Assembly (NCBI GenBank): GCA_021298235.1
Contig: JAJTDX010000017.1
Span: 1 to 37,908 of the forward strand
Reading direction: 5' to 3'
From: Cryomorphaceae bacterium
GTDB taxonomy: Bacteria; Bacteroidota; Bacteroidia; Flavobacteriales; Crocinitomicaceae
Length of the DNA: 37,908 nt
Numbering within the stretch: the first letter of the stretch is position 1; each line of letters begins with the position of its first letter. Both the position numbers and the translations under genes were made by a program. The notes under the pieces are model-generated. The model saw only the letters and a program-made list of their open reading frames with translations, had not been told where the DNA came from and did not search any database. Shown here one piece after another: positions 1 to 7,552 of the stretch.

Positions 1-657
1 TCCGTTACAATTACAATTAACGGGAAACTGCCAGTTTCCTGCCCCTGCTCCTGCTCCACCGCCAATTATAGCTGCACCTCCATTTGCTGCAAACCCAGGA
101 TTTCCATTAGACATTGTCCCAGCTGAACCGCCACCACCACCTGATTCTGTTCCGTTTACCCCATATGAACCCGTACCTCCTGCTCCTCCATAGTAACTGA
201 CAGTGCCGCCAATATTGCCACTGCTAACAGCATTTGCCCCAGGCGCAGTATTGAAATCAAGGGTTGCACTAGAACCACCTAGCCCACCTACCGCGAGTAG
301 GGTCGTGTTTGATCCAAACCATGTGCTGCCTCCATTTCGATTTGTTGATGTGGTAAGACCGTTGCCACCATTACCTACGGAATAATTAAATACTTGTCCT
401 GGAGTTACAATAAAATCCTTCTCTACATACCCGCCTCCTGAGCCACCACCTGCTGCTGCTGCCTGGCCGGTTGCAGCACCACCAGAGCCACCACCTCCCC
501 AGCATTGAACTCTAATAGAATAAATTCCTTGAGGCACGGTATAACTACCCGTTAGATTCGTTGTTGCCCCAGTAATATTTCTCACTGTATCAGAATAGAT
601 TTGAGCATTGATTTGCCCTATCCCAAAAAGCAGAATATTTAAAAGTAGGTATCGCAT
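1..657 (-). CDS. Glycine-rich secreted protein, C-terminus beyond window
   Basis: The reading frame is open from the ATG at 657 to the window edge (219 codons seen, 3' end missing). The first residues, MRYLLLNILLFGIGQINAQ, form a typical Bacteroidota signal peptide with cleavage near A-Q. The rest is dominated by Gly, Ala, Ser and Asn runs (several stretches of three to five glycines, G-G-A-G-G style) with few charged residues, like the glycine-rich domains of secreted adhesive or cell-wall proteins. The segment after the signal peptide (G-S-Y-T-V-P-Q-G-I-Y-S-I-R-V-Q-C-W-G-G-G-G-S-G-G) is the usual opening of a glycine-rich domain that follows a jelly-roll-like strand. It starts 12 bases after the stop of the SBBP/T9SS gene on the same strand, so it is probably the last gene of that operon. 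A T9SS sorting domain may lie beyond the edge; this cannot be seen. Function unknown. Confidence 0.8.
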   Translation of the reverse strand, partial: MRYLLLNILLFGIGQINAQIYSDTVRNITGATTNLTGSYTVPQGIYSIRVQCWGGGGSGGAATGQAAAAGGGSGGGYVEKDFIVTPGQVFNYSVGNGGNGLTTSTNRNGGSTWFGSNTTLLAVGGLGGSSATLDFNTAPGANAVSSGNIGGTVSYYGGAGGTGSYGVNGTESGGGGGSAGTMSNGNPGFAANGGAAIIGGGAGAGAGNWQFPVNCNCNG

Positions 658-669
658 GAAATGAATATT

Positions 670-3285
670 TTACTGTTTTACAATCTTAACCACCTGATGT
701 GCGAGTTTTAGGTAATACAAACCCGAATTGAATTGAGATAAATTAATAGTTTGAATACTTTCTTTTGTTTCGCCTTCAAGCACTTTTCTTCCCATAGAAT
801 CAAAAAGAGAAAAGGATAAATCTGTTTCCAAATTGCTTTCGATGTATAAATAATCTCTAGTTGGATTTGGATAAACAGAAAAAAGTTCTTCTACATCCTC
901 TATGATTCCTGTAAACCCAAGATCTAAGTCAAGTAAAATGGTACTATCACAACCAACACTATTCGTTAAAATCTGGGTGTAGACAGCCGTTTGGTAGTAA
1001 GTTTCCCCGTTTAGCGTATACTGATCAATGGCTGAAACATAAAGTATGGTATCTGTTGAATAATTCATGTACACATTGATGGAGTCAGTTGCTTGGCAAC
1101 CATTCGCATCAATTCCAGTCACAGCATAGGTTCCTGATTGGTTGACTTCCAAATAATTTAACTGCGAGCTGTCTTGCCAGAGGAATTGATCAGCTCCATC
1201 AACCAAAATGTATCCATTATCACATAGCGTGTCTTGACCACCTAATACTTCAAGTTGTAAAATGGGTGAAGAAAGAACCTGAATATTTACAGTGTCAGAA
1301 TTCGTGTAGCAAAGACTAGAATCGTCAATAAAAACAAAATAGGCTCCTGAGGTATCAACGACCAGTGTGTTCCCTGTAGCACCTGAAATTGCTTGACCAT
1401 TCAAATACCATTGATAAGCATTTGCCCCATTGTTGTTGGTTGTAAGAGTTAAACTGTCATTTGCACACACTGTCTGATTGGTGTTCGGTACAATCTGAGC
1501 GGTAGCAGAAAATGGCAAAACCGTAATAAGTACCTGATCTGTTGATACACACCCGGCACTTGAAGTGGCGGTAACGGTATAGGTATTTGTTGAGTCTGGT
1601 ATAAATGGTACATTATTGATTACACCATTATCCCAATTGACGGAGCTTGCCATAGCCGAACCTGTTGTACCCCCGAAATCTAGAGACCATCCAAATATAT
1701 ATCCGTCATCCAATGTTTGGTTGTCTTGCACCGTGATGGTCCAATTGCCATTTAAAGGACAACCGATAAGATTATTCAAATCGCCATCAAAATTGTACAC
1801 TTCCGTTGTATCAACAGACTCAAATAGGTAGTCATTTGTGATTGTACCACCAATTATAGCTGCTGATAAACAAATTGGGACACTTGTAGAATTACAACCT
1901 GAAAAGGTATAGGTCCATTCAGGATTGCCAGGTGGGCCTCCATCCAAATTAATATCATTACCCAAGCCAATAGAAAACCCGTTACCACATCCACCTGGTA
2001 TCAACTCATTCCAGCCAACGGGTGTTTGATTATATGCATTCAATAAAGAAACTGATTGTCCATTTGGACATGTAAGACTGATTTCTAAATCACCAATAAA
2101 GGAATGTTCAATGCTGAGTTTCAATTGCTCCAAATCACAGGCATTCTGAAAAGTTGTTGTACTATTATAGCCAGAAACAAAAATACTTGTGTTGTAGACG
2201 GCGCCAGAGCCATCGGGTAAATATACCAGCCCATCTTGAGAATTGAACACTCCTAGATTAGAAGTGTCTGATAGGGTTGATAATGTTATAATTTCACCAG
2301 GACAAATTACTTGATCTGGTCCAGCATCGACTGATGGAAATTGGTTTACAGTTACAGTAATTTGATCAGTATTTGTGCAGCCATTTGAAGCAGTTCCTGT
2401 AACTGTGTAAACCAGCGCGCCTAATACTGGAACAAACGGAATACCATTTACAATTCCTTGGTTCCAAGACAATAAAGAAGAACCTAAACCATTCAAAGTA
2501 ACACTATCTCCAATACAAACAGAAATATCGGCACCTGCATAAATAGTAGGTGACTGCAAAACACTTATCGCGATGGCATTTGAAGTGGCTACACATCCTA
2601 AACTGTCCGTGATAGTTACTGTATAGGATCCTGCTGTGGACACTGAGTAGTACGATGATGTTGCGCCAACTGCGATGTTAACACCATTACTTTGCCATTG
2701 ATATGTAAAATCAGCACCAGTATTGGCACTTAACAAAACAGAAGCCCCAGAACAGATTGTTGTTGGGCTTGCTGTCGTTATTGTTGCCGAGCAGACATTT
2801 TGAGTTATCGAAAATTTAACTAGAAAGGCAGCTTGACTACCTCCATTTGTGTTTTGGTAACCACCGTAAGATATTCCTGTAGAACTGCCCGTAGAGCCAG
2901 ATAAGTAAACATCTCCTGAGCCATCAATAATAGTTGATGCACCGTATTCTGCTCCGCTTCCTCCATAATAGGTACCCCAAATTCTAGTACCTGAGGAATT
3001 GAAATTTACTAAAAATGCATCATTGCTGCCCCCCCCGTAAGTATTCTGATATCCAGAAGATGCTATTGCAGATGAACTAGCGGTTTGTCCAGCTAAAAAA
3101 ACATTGCCTGAAACATTTACGGATACGGAGTAACCAAATTCATCACTTGTTCCACCGTAGTAGGATCCCCATTGTCTTATTCCGGAAGAATTAAACTTAA
3201 CTATAAATGCATCTGCACCACCACCAATTGTATTCTGATGTCCTCCAAAAGAGACGGAAGCAGGGCTGTATGTATAAAAAATGCA
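670..3285 (-). pseudogene. C-terminal part of a frame-disrupted SBBP-repeat / P-domain / T9SS protein
   Basis: This frame is open from 3285 to the stop at 670. It has no ATG start at its head, and the first usable start is a TTG at 2736 that lies inside a domain. Read from 3285 it continues, in register, the SBBP beta-propeller repeats that begin in the frame of 3201-4805: repeat cores at about 3240-3180, 3165-3000 and 2985-2815 carry the same W-G-[TS]-Y-Y-G-G and D-A-F-[LI]-V-[KN]-F signatures. After the repeats come Ig/PKD-like modules (about 2790-2290), a proprotein-convertase P-domain-like region (about 2200-1660; 'IGDLEISLTCPNG' and 'GNWTITVQDN' are typical), further Ig-like modules, and a T9SS type A sorting domain (about 880-670, V-Y-P-N-P to G-L-Y-Y-L-K). 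The two frames together look like one ancestral surface protein of about 1,370 residues. As the sequence stands, this part would not be translated with its signal peptide. Confidence 0.75.
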
Positions 3286-4030
3286 TCATTGCCGCCACCA
3301 GTGATGTTTTGATGCCCTCCAATGGCAATGGCTGAAGTACTAGTCGTATTTCCTGCAAGGTAAATATTGCCAAAAGCATCCGAAATTATTGCGCCACCAT
3401 TACCTTCAGTGCCACTACCCCCATAATATGTGCCCCAAATCCGAGCACCAGAGGAGTTGAACTTGACTAAAAAAGCATCTGCAGCCCCCCCAATGGAATT
3501 CTGATGTCCGCCTGAGGCGATTGCTGTGCTACTAGTTGTAGTACCAGTTAAATAAATGTTCCCAGATACATCAATTGCCGTTTCTAGAGCCAAATCTGAT
3601 GAACTACCACCGTAATATGTGCCCCAAAACCTTATTCCCGAACTGTTGAATTTTACTAAGTACGCATCGTTGTTACTTCCTCCAAATGTATTTTGGTGCC
3701 CATTAGAGGCTATCCCAATTGAACTACCTGTAGATCCCGCCAAATAAACATTTCCTGAACCATCGGTAATAGTTGACTCACCATAATCAGTTCCACTTCC
3801 TCCATAATATGACGCCCAAAGTCTAACTCCAGAATTATTGAACTTAACTAAAAAAGCATCATAAAGACCCCCAACCCAAATATTTTGGAATCCACCAGAT
3901 GAAATAGATGAAGTGCTAGCCGTCTCACCACACAAATAAATGTTTCCAGAAGCGTCAATTGCCGCATCTTTTCCAGAATCACTACCACTTCCTCCGTAAT
4001 AAGTTCCCCAAACCCTGGTTAAAGGGTCGA
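2815..4030 (-). repeat. Tandem coding repeats of about 180-190 bases (SBBP beta-propeller units)
   Basis: Between about 2815 and 4030 the DNA carries seven imperfect direct repeats. Each encodes one SBBP propeller blade with the recurrent W-G-T-Y-Y-G-G and D-A-F-L-V-K-F blocks. Six units are close to full length and in register in one of the two frames. The unit spanning about 3240-3290 is severely shortened: it joins the end of one repeat (N-D-A-F-F) almost directly to the late part of the next (S-V-S-F-G-G-H-Q-N). Such repeats favour slippage or unequal recombination, and also cause short-read assembly collapse. Confidence 0.8.
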
Positions 4031-4805
4031 TGCGTAAAGCAAGGTCTTCGTTGTATTTTGGTATCTCAAAACTGACCACATTATTTTCGCTGATCTTCCA
4101 ATATGCTTCAATAAGTTGGCTGTTCTGATATACTTTCAAAGCACCCTCGTGAATTTCGCCAAAAGGAGTTTTGATGATTAAGTTACCGTTTGCGTCTGTC
4201 GATAAACTCGCTCCTTTGAATTGGATCTGTATTTTTTTGTAATCTGCACCCGGTGCAACGAGGTAATCAGTTTCCAAAAAACCATTCGTTCCATAGTAAT
4301 ACAGGTCGATTCCTTCCCACACATTTTTGAGTGTGAGTGTTTCGTATTTTTTTACAAAAAGTGCCGGCTCAACACCTTCGGGTACATTGTAATAATTGTT
4401 GTAACCATTCAATGCCGTTCCCTGAATGATCTCAAAATCCGGATTGGCTTTAAGCCATTCAGCATCCACCCGGTAGGTACCAATCTGATTTGGAACTTTG
4501 CGCATAGTTCCGTCGTTAATTTCTATCCCTGCCGGCCGCGGATCATCCTCATCCTTCCAACTCTCAACACGACTCAGCTGGTAGCTCATTCCTGAGTTCT
4601 TTATGTAGTAGTTCATCCCCTCGCTAGTTCCGTAATACAAAACATCCGGTTGGGGATTCCAGAACTGATCCTTCATCTGGCCTTTGTTCTCTTCGAACAA
4701 GGCCGTGGGTTCTTTTCTCTGCAGAAATTGATTGTAATCTACATCAATTTGAGCTAAACAGAAATAATTTGAAAGCAGAACTAAAACTCCCAGTACATTT
4801 TTCAT
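3201..4805 (-). CDS. N-terminal part of the SBBP-repeat surface protein (truncated by frame loss)
   Basis: The 534-residue product begins with a signal peptide (about residues 1-19, ending C-L-A-Q). An N-terminal domain follows (about 25-260; E-E-N-K-G-Q, N-Y-Y-N-V-P-E-G and T-P-F-G-E-I-H), of the kind usually found in front of SBBP repeats. Then come nearly four SBBP beta-propeller repeats of about 60 residues, each with W-G-T-Y-Y-G-G-S-G, S-G-N-[IV]-Y-L-[AT]-G, G-G-H-Q-N and D-A-F-L-V-K-F-N-S-S-G. In the fourth repeat the text stays correct up to G-G-G-N-D-A-F-F and then becomes an unrelated tail of about 20 residues, ending at 3201. The homologous repeats resume in the -1 frame at about 3260. 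Without its C-terminus the protein lacks the T9SS signal and would be lost in the periplasm. The ATG overlaps the stop of the upstream 109-residue gene (ATGA), so translation is probably coupled. Confidence 0.8.
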   Translation of the reverse strand: MKNVLGVLVLLSNYFCLAQIDVDYNQFLQRKEPTALFEENKGQMKDQFWNPQPDVLYYGTSEGMNYYIKNSGMSYQLSRVESWKDEDDPRPAGIEINDGTMRKVPNQIGTYRVDAEWLKANPDFEIIQGTALNGYNNYYNVPEGVEPALFVKKYETLTLKNVWEGIDLYYYGTNGFLETDYLVAPGADYKKIQIQFKGASLSTDANGNLIIKTPFGEIHEGALKVYQNSQLIEAYWKISENNVVSFEIPKYNEDLALRIDPLTRVWGTYYGGSGSDSGKDAAIDASGNIYLCGETASTSSISSGGFQNIWVGGLYDAFLVKFNNSGVRLWASYYGGSGTDYGESTITDGSGNVYLAGSTGSSIGIASNGHQNTFGGSNNDAYLVKFNSSGIRFWGTYYGGSSSDLALETAIDVSGNIYLTGTTTSSTAIASGGHQNSIGGAADAFLVKFNSSGARIWGTYYGGSGTEGNGGAIISDAFGNIYLAGNTTSTSAIAIGGHQNITGGGNDAFFIHTALLPSLLEDIRIQLVVVQMHL

Positions 4806-5131
4806 GCGTTATTTATAAAACGTGAACTAACTAAATCGCTAATAATAACCCATCTTCGATTGGTTACCTGGTTGCTATCATCTAGTTGAATTTCTATTCT
4901 TATGATTTGGTGTGTCTCCTTGAAAGCCAATTTACATGCCTGTTGATTTTCTTGGTCATTATGAGTCAACTCGGAACCGGATTTAACCACTGGAAATAAA
5001 ATTGTAGGAACACGATTCAATTGACAAACGGAAACAGGAAGCCCAATAACTTGGTTTATCTCCAAACAACCAAATGCATTCGCGTGCTTAATACATTCCG
5101 ATTCCAATTTTTCCAGGATTGAACTGCCCAT
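4802..5131 (-). CDS. Hypothetical protein, 109 residues, inside the surface-protein operon
   Basis: A small soluble-looking protein with no signal peptide, membrane segment or motif that I recognise. It contains three cysteines in its N-terminal half and a C-terminal stretch rich in Ile/Val and polar residues (I-I-R-I-E-I-Q-L-D-D, R-R-W-V-I-I-S-D-L-V). I chose the ATG at 5131 (M-G-S-S-I-L-E-K-L); a TTG at 5149 would add six residues and overlap the previous stop. The gene begins about 14 bases after the outer-membrane barrel gene and ends in an ATGA overlap with the SBBP gene, so it is co-transcribed and probably translationally coupled with surface proteins although it appears cytoplasmic. 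Function unknown; a chaperone or assembly role is only a guess from position. Confidence 0.65.
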   Translation of the reverse strand: MGSSILEKLESECIKHANAFGCLEINQVIGLPVSVCQLNRVPTILFPVVKSGSELTHNDQENQQACKLAFKETHQIIRIEIQLDDSNQVTNRRWVIISDLVSSRFINNA

Positions 5132-5145
5132 TTTTGGTTGAATGC

Positions 5146-5721
5146 TCAAAGTTTAAACGTCAACCCCGCATTAAATAATGCCAATCCATACCCAAGTTCT
5201 GCATACGCACCAAGATTATCCGTAAAATGATATCTGGCTCCAACAAAAATTTGGTAACCCAGTGGGGATGCGGAGGACACATTGTAATTCGCTTCATTGA
5301 AGTTCGGATCAGAAGAAGTCCAACTGTAAGAGTATTTCATGAATCCGATTCCTACCCCTCCATAAGGATCTATATCACGGTTTCTTACATCAAAATGATA
5401 CGCACCCCGAACCATAATGGAAAGGGTCTTCCAGGAATATTTGTAGTTGTAATTTGTCTGCAACCAGGTTCCTCCGTAACTAGAGAAGCCTACGCTTCCA
5501 CCAACGCCAATATTGTCCGTTATTCCGTGTTCATAGGCCAACTGAACAGGGCCAAATCCGGAAAATTTGTACCCATCATACGCTTGGTATGCGTTCAAGA
5601 GCCGTCCGTAGCCCAATCCAAGTCCGTAGCCCAAAGAGACATGATTTGATCCACTCTCAAATACTTGAGCATTTGAAAGAGTAGTTGAAAAAAGGAAAAG
5701 TAGAAGGGTCAGTTTTTTCAT
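5146..5721 (-). CDS. Outer-membrane beta-barrel protein (porin-family-like)
   Basis: The 191-residue protein has a clear signal peptide (MKKLTLLLFLFSTTLSNAQ). Alternating hydrophobic/aromatic strands follow, with many Gly and Tyr residues (H-V-S-L-G-Y-G-L-G-L-G-Y-G, T-L-S-I-M-V-R-G-A-Y-H-F, Y-Q-I-F-V-G-A-R-Y-H-F). It ends in ...F-N-A-G-L-T-F-K-L, the pattern of a small 8-stranded outer-membrane barrel inserted by the BAM machinery. It is probably structural or adhesive; no substrate can be inferred. It is first in a minus-strand operon of four genes (then 4802, 3201/670 and 1), with a Bacteroidota -7 box about 40 bases upstream. Confidence 0.8.
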   Translation of the reverse strand: MKKLTLLLFLFSTTLSNAQVFESGSNHVSLGYGLGLGYGRLLNAYQAYDGYKFSGFGPVQLAYEHGITDNIGVGGSVGFSSYGGTWLQTNYNYKYSWKTLSIMVRGAYHFDVRNRDIDPYGGVGIGFMKYSYSWTSSDPNFNEANYNVSSASPLGYQIFVGARYHFTDNLGAYAELGYGLALFNAGLTFKL

Positions 5722-5763
5722 AAATAAGTGTTTTAGGTTGAAACTATTAGATTAATTAAAACA

Positions 5764-5771
5764 CAAACATA
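5764..5771 (-). promoter_or_regulatory. Putative -7 promoter box (TATGTTTG) of the surface-protein operon
   Basis: On the minus strand TATGTTTG matches the Bacteroidota TAnnTTTG -7 consensus and lies about 42 bases upstream of the ATG at 5721. No convincing TTTG -33 element is found 18-20 bases further up. The surrounding AT-rich region 5722-5853 also carries the start of the divergent HTH gene. Confidence 0.4.
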
Positions 5772-5853
5772 TAAAATTTAATTTACATTTTTATCCAAGT
5801 TTATAGAATATAAATTGCTCATTTAAATTCAGGAATGTTTGATACTTGCATTC

Positions 5854-6246
5854 ATGGAAATGCACATCGGGCAATTAATCAGGGAAACGTTGGAGAAATC
5901 CGGCATGACGAAGAGTGAGTTTGCCCGTCGGATCAATAAAACGAGCCAGAATGTGTACGATATCTTCGAGCGGAAATCCATTGATACGGGATTGCTCAGA
6001 CAGATCTCAGAAGTGCTGGAATTCAATTTCTTCGAAACATTGGCTCTGTCTTTTGCGGTGGAAGAGGAACTAGATGACGAATTCCGGGAAACAGCCACGA
6101 AGTATACTTCCAAAGGACAAATGATTCGTGCCCTGCACCGGAAAGAACGTGAGTTAACTTTGCATTCGGTAGAGATCAATCAACTTAAAAAAGAGATCGA
6201 ATACCTGAAACAGATCAATGACCTGCTACAGGCGAAGCGCAAATGA
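5854..6246 (+). CDS. Small HTH (XRE-like) regulator with C-terminal coiled coil
   Basis: The 130-residue protein has an N-terminal helix-turn-helix (about residues 3-55: I-G-Q-L-I-R-E-T-L-E-K-S-G-M-T-K-S-E-F-A-R-R-I and N-K-T-S-Q-N-V-Y-D-I-F), typical of Cro/XRE folds. An acidic linker and a highly charged heptad-like C-terminus follow (about 92-130, L-K-K-E-I-E-Y-L-K-Q-I-N-D-L-L-Q), likely a dimerising coiled coil. I took the ATG at 5854; a TTG at 5839 would add five residues, and another ATG lies at 5860. It is transcribed divergently from the surface-protein operon, so it is a candidate regulator of it. No operator was identified. Confidence 0.8.
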   Translation: MEMHIGQLIRETLEKSGMTKSEFARRINKTSQNVYDIFERKSIDTGLLRQISEVLEFNFFETLALSFAVEEELDDEFRETATKYTSKGQMIRALHRKERELTLHSVEINQLKKEIEYLKQINDLLQAKRK

Positions 6247-6261
6247 AGGAACCGTTTTGAA

Positions 6262-7428
6262 TCAGACTACTAACCTGCGATACATCTCATTCAATTTCTT
6301 GCCTACACTGGAATAACTAAAATGGGTCAAGGCGTACGCTCGGATTTTTTCAGGCGCTGCCGTGAATTGCTTTTCCAGGATTGTTTCCATTGCCTGAACA
6401 AGTTGTAGCTCGTTGCCTTTGTCTATCAAAATGCCCTTGTCGGAATGAACGTGCTCCGGAATGCCATTCACTGCCGTAGAAATGACCGGTATTCCACACA
6501 TAAAAGCCTCCGGTATGACACAGGGAACATTCTCATAATTACTGAACAAGACCAGACACGTACTTTGACGCAGCATTGCCGCAATTTCTTCGGTGGTTTT
6601 AGTGGCGTGAAAACGGACTAAGGAAGAATGTTTCATTTTCGATGCCCGCACTTTAGCGTATTCAACATCCCCATCGCTGACAATATCCAGCGTGAAATTC
6701 TGCCGCTTTTGCGATAACTGATCCACTGCCCGGAGCATGCCTGAGAGGTTTTTAATCGAATCAACACCGGTAGAAATATGAATGAAACGGACCTGATCGG
6801 GAGGCACTGACTTTTGAATACGAAATAGGTGTTCATCCACGACATTGGAAACGACGTCGAACTGTTTATCAGAAACAAGCCGTTGCAGTGATATCTTCAA
6901 ATCCTCACTTACGGGCAAGATCACCTCGGCACCGGAAAGGATCTTTTTACAGAACATAAGAATTCGCCGTGGATAAGCATGGTCACTTTCCAGATGAAAC
7001 CCACTCGCATGTTCTGTAACCACATAAGGAATACCAAACTTATTCCTCAAGCTCCTTGCCCAGATTCCCAAAGGATAGGAAACATGCACATGCACGAGAT
7101 CGGGCATACCGTGTTCAGCACGGTACATGTCAAACGCCTTCCAAAAAGCTTTTTTGTTTCTCAGGTAATTCACACCTTTCGAGAAAGGCCCTCGTTGCTT
7201 TGGAAAATAGGCAATATATTCCGTCACCTCCCGCTCCGTTTTTTTTTCAATGTGAAGAGATTTCCTTTTTGCCGAAGAAACGACCGTGATCACAGTGATC
7301 TCATTAAACAAGGCTGCCGCCTGCGCATGTTTTTGAACAAAATTACCCAAGGTGGGTTGATCCTCGTTCGGATACCACGAACTGATAAAAAGGATCTTAA
7401 GATGCGTATCGGAGGAAGAACGTTCCAA
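6262..7428 (-). CDS. Glycosyltransferase family 4
   Basis: A GT-B fold glycosyltransferase of about 388 residues. The N-terminal Rossmann half opens with L-K-I-L-F-I-S-S-W-Y-P-N-E and has G-N-F-V-Q-K-H-A. The C-terminal donor half contains the GT4 E-x7-E signature (E-N-V-P-C-V-I-P-E) followed by A-F-M-C-G-I-P-V-I-S-T. It should transfer a nucleotide-activated sugar to a lipid- or polysaccharide-linked acceptor on the cytoplasmic face of the membrane. The frame extends to a GTG at 7515, but that codon lies inside the terminator stem of the upstream gene. No ATG precedes the conserved start, so the TTG at 7428 is my best choice. It converges with the HTH gene with a gap of 15 bases and no terminator. 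No other glycan genes are adjacent here. Confidence 0.85.
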   Translation of the reverse strand: MERSSSDTHLKILFISSWYPNEDQPTLGNFVQKHAQAAALFNEITVITVVSSAKRKSLHIEKKTEREVTEYIAYFPKQRGPFSKGVNYLRNKKAFWKAFDMYRAEHGMPDLVHVHVSYPLGIWARSLRNKFGIPYVVTEHASGFHLESDHAYPRRILMFCKKILSGAEVILPVSEDLKISLQRLVSDKQFDVVSNVVDEHLFRIQKSVPPDQVRFIHISTGVDSIKNLSGMLRAVDQLSQKRQNFTLDIVSDGDVEYAKVRASKMKHSSLVRFHATKTTEEIAAMLRQSTCLVLFSNYENVPCVIPEAFMCGIPVISTAVNGIPEHVHSDKGILIDKGNELQLVQAMETILEKQFTAAPEKIRAYALTHFSYSSVGKKLNEMYRRLVV

Positions 7429-7503
7429 GTAAATTGTTTGATCTGAAGGTAAATTTAGGTAAAAATGGTGGGTTCGGATGGTGGTAATAAAATCAGCTCG
7501 CAC

Positions 7504-7533
7504 AAAAAAGGCCACCCTTCTTGGGCAGCCTTT
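7504..7533 (-). terminator. Rho-independent terminator of the T9SS protease gene
   Basis: On the minus strand an eight-pair stem GGCTGCCC / GGGTGGCC (two G-U pairs, loop AAGAA) is followed by six T. It lies about 20 bases beyond the stop at 7553. The T tract abuts the region where the glycosyltransferase gene must begin. Confidence 0.85.
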
Positions 7534-7552
7534 CGATAAATAAACAAAGTTA

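Noticed and set aside
203..385. Plus-strand 60-residue reading frame
   Set aside because: It is antisense to the glycine-rich gene, low-complexity proline-rich and without a start signal; a shadow of the G-rich code.
3270..3290. Programmed -1 ribosomal frameshift at the run of six A/T
   Set aside because: There is no canonical X-XXY-YYZ heptamer in the zero frame, and after a -1 shift the product would still lack most of one repeat, so a deletion or assembly error fits better.
2815..4030. Regularly spaced repeats that at first glance resemble a CRISPR or satellite array
   Set aside because: They translate into SBBP beta-propeller blades with conserved residues and variable DNA, and no identical spacer-separated repeats exist.
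5829..6179. Minus-strand 116-residue reading frame opposite the HTH gene
   Set aside because: Serine-rich shadow without domain, and the HTH gene on the other strand is clearly coding.
7429..7515. N-terminal extension of the glycosyltransferase from GTG 7515
   Set aside because: The codon lies in the terminator stem of the upstream gene, and the extra residues do not match the GT4 family start.
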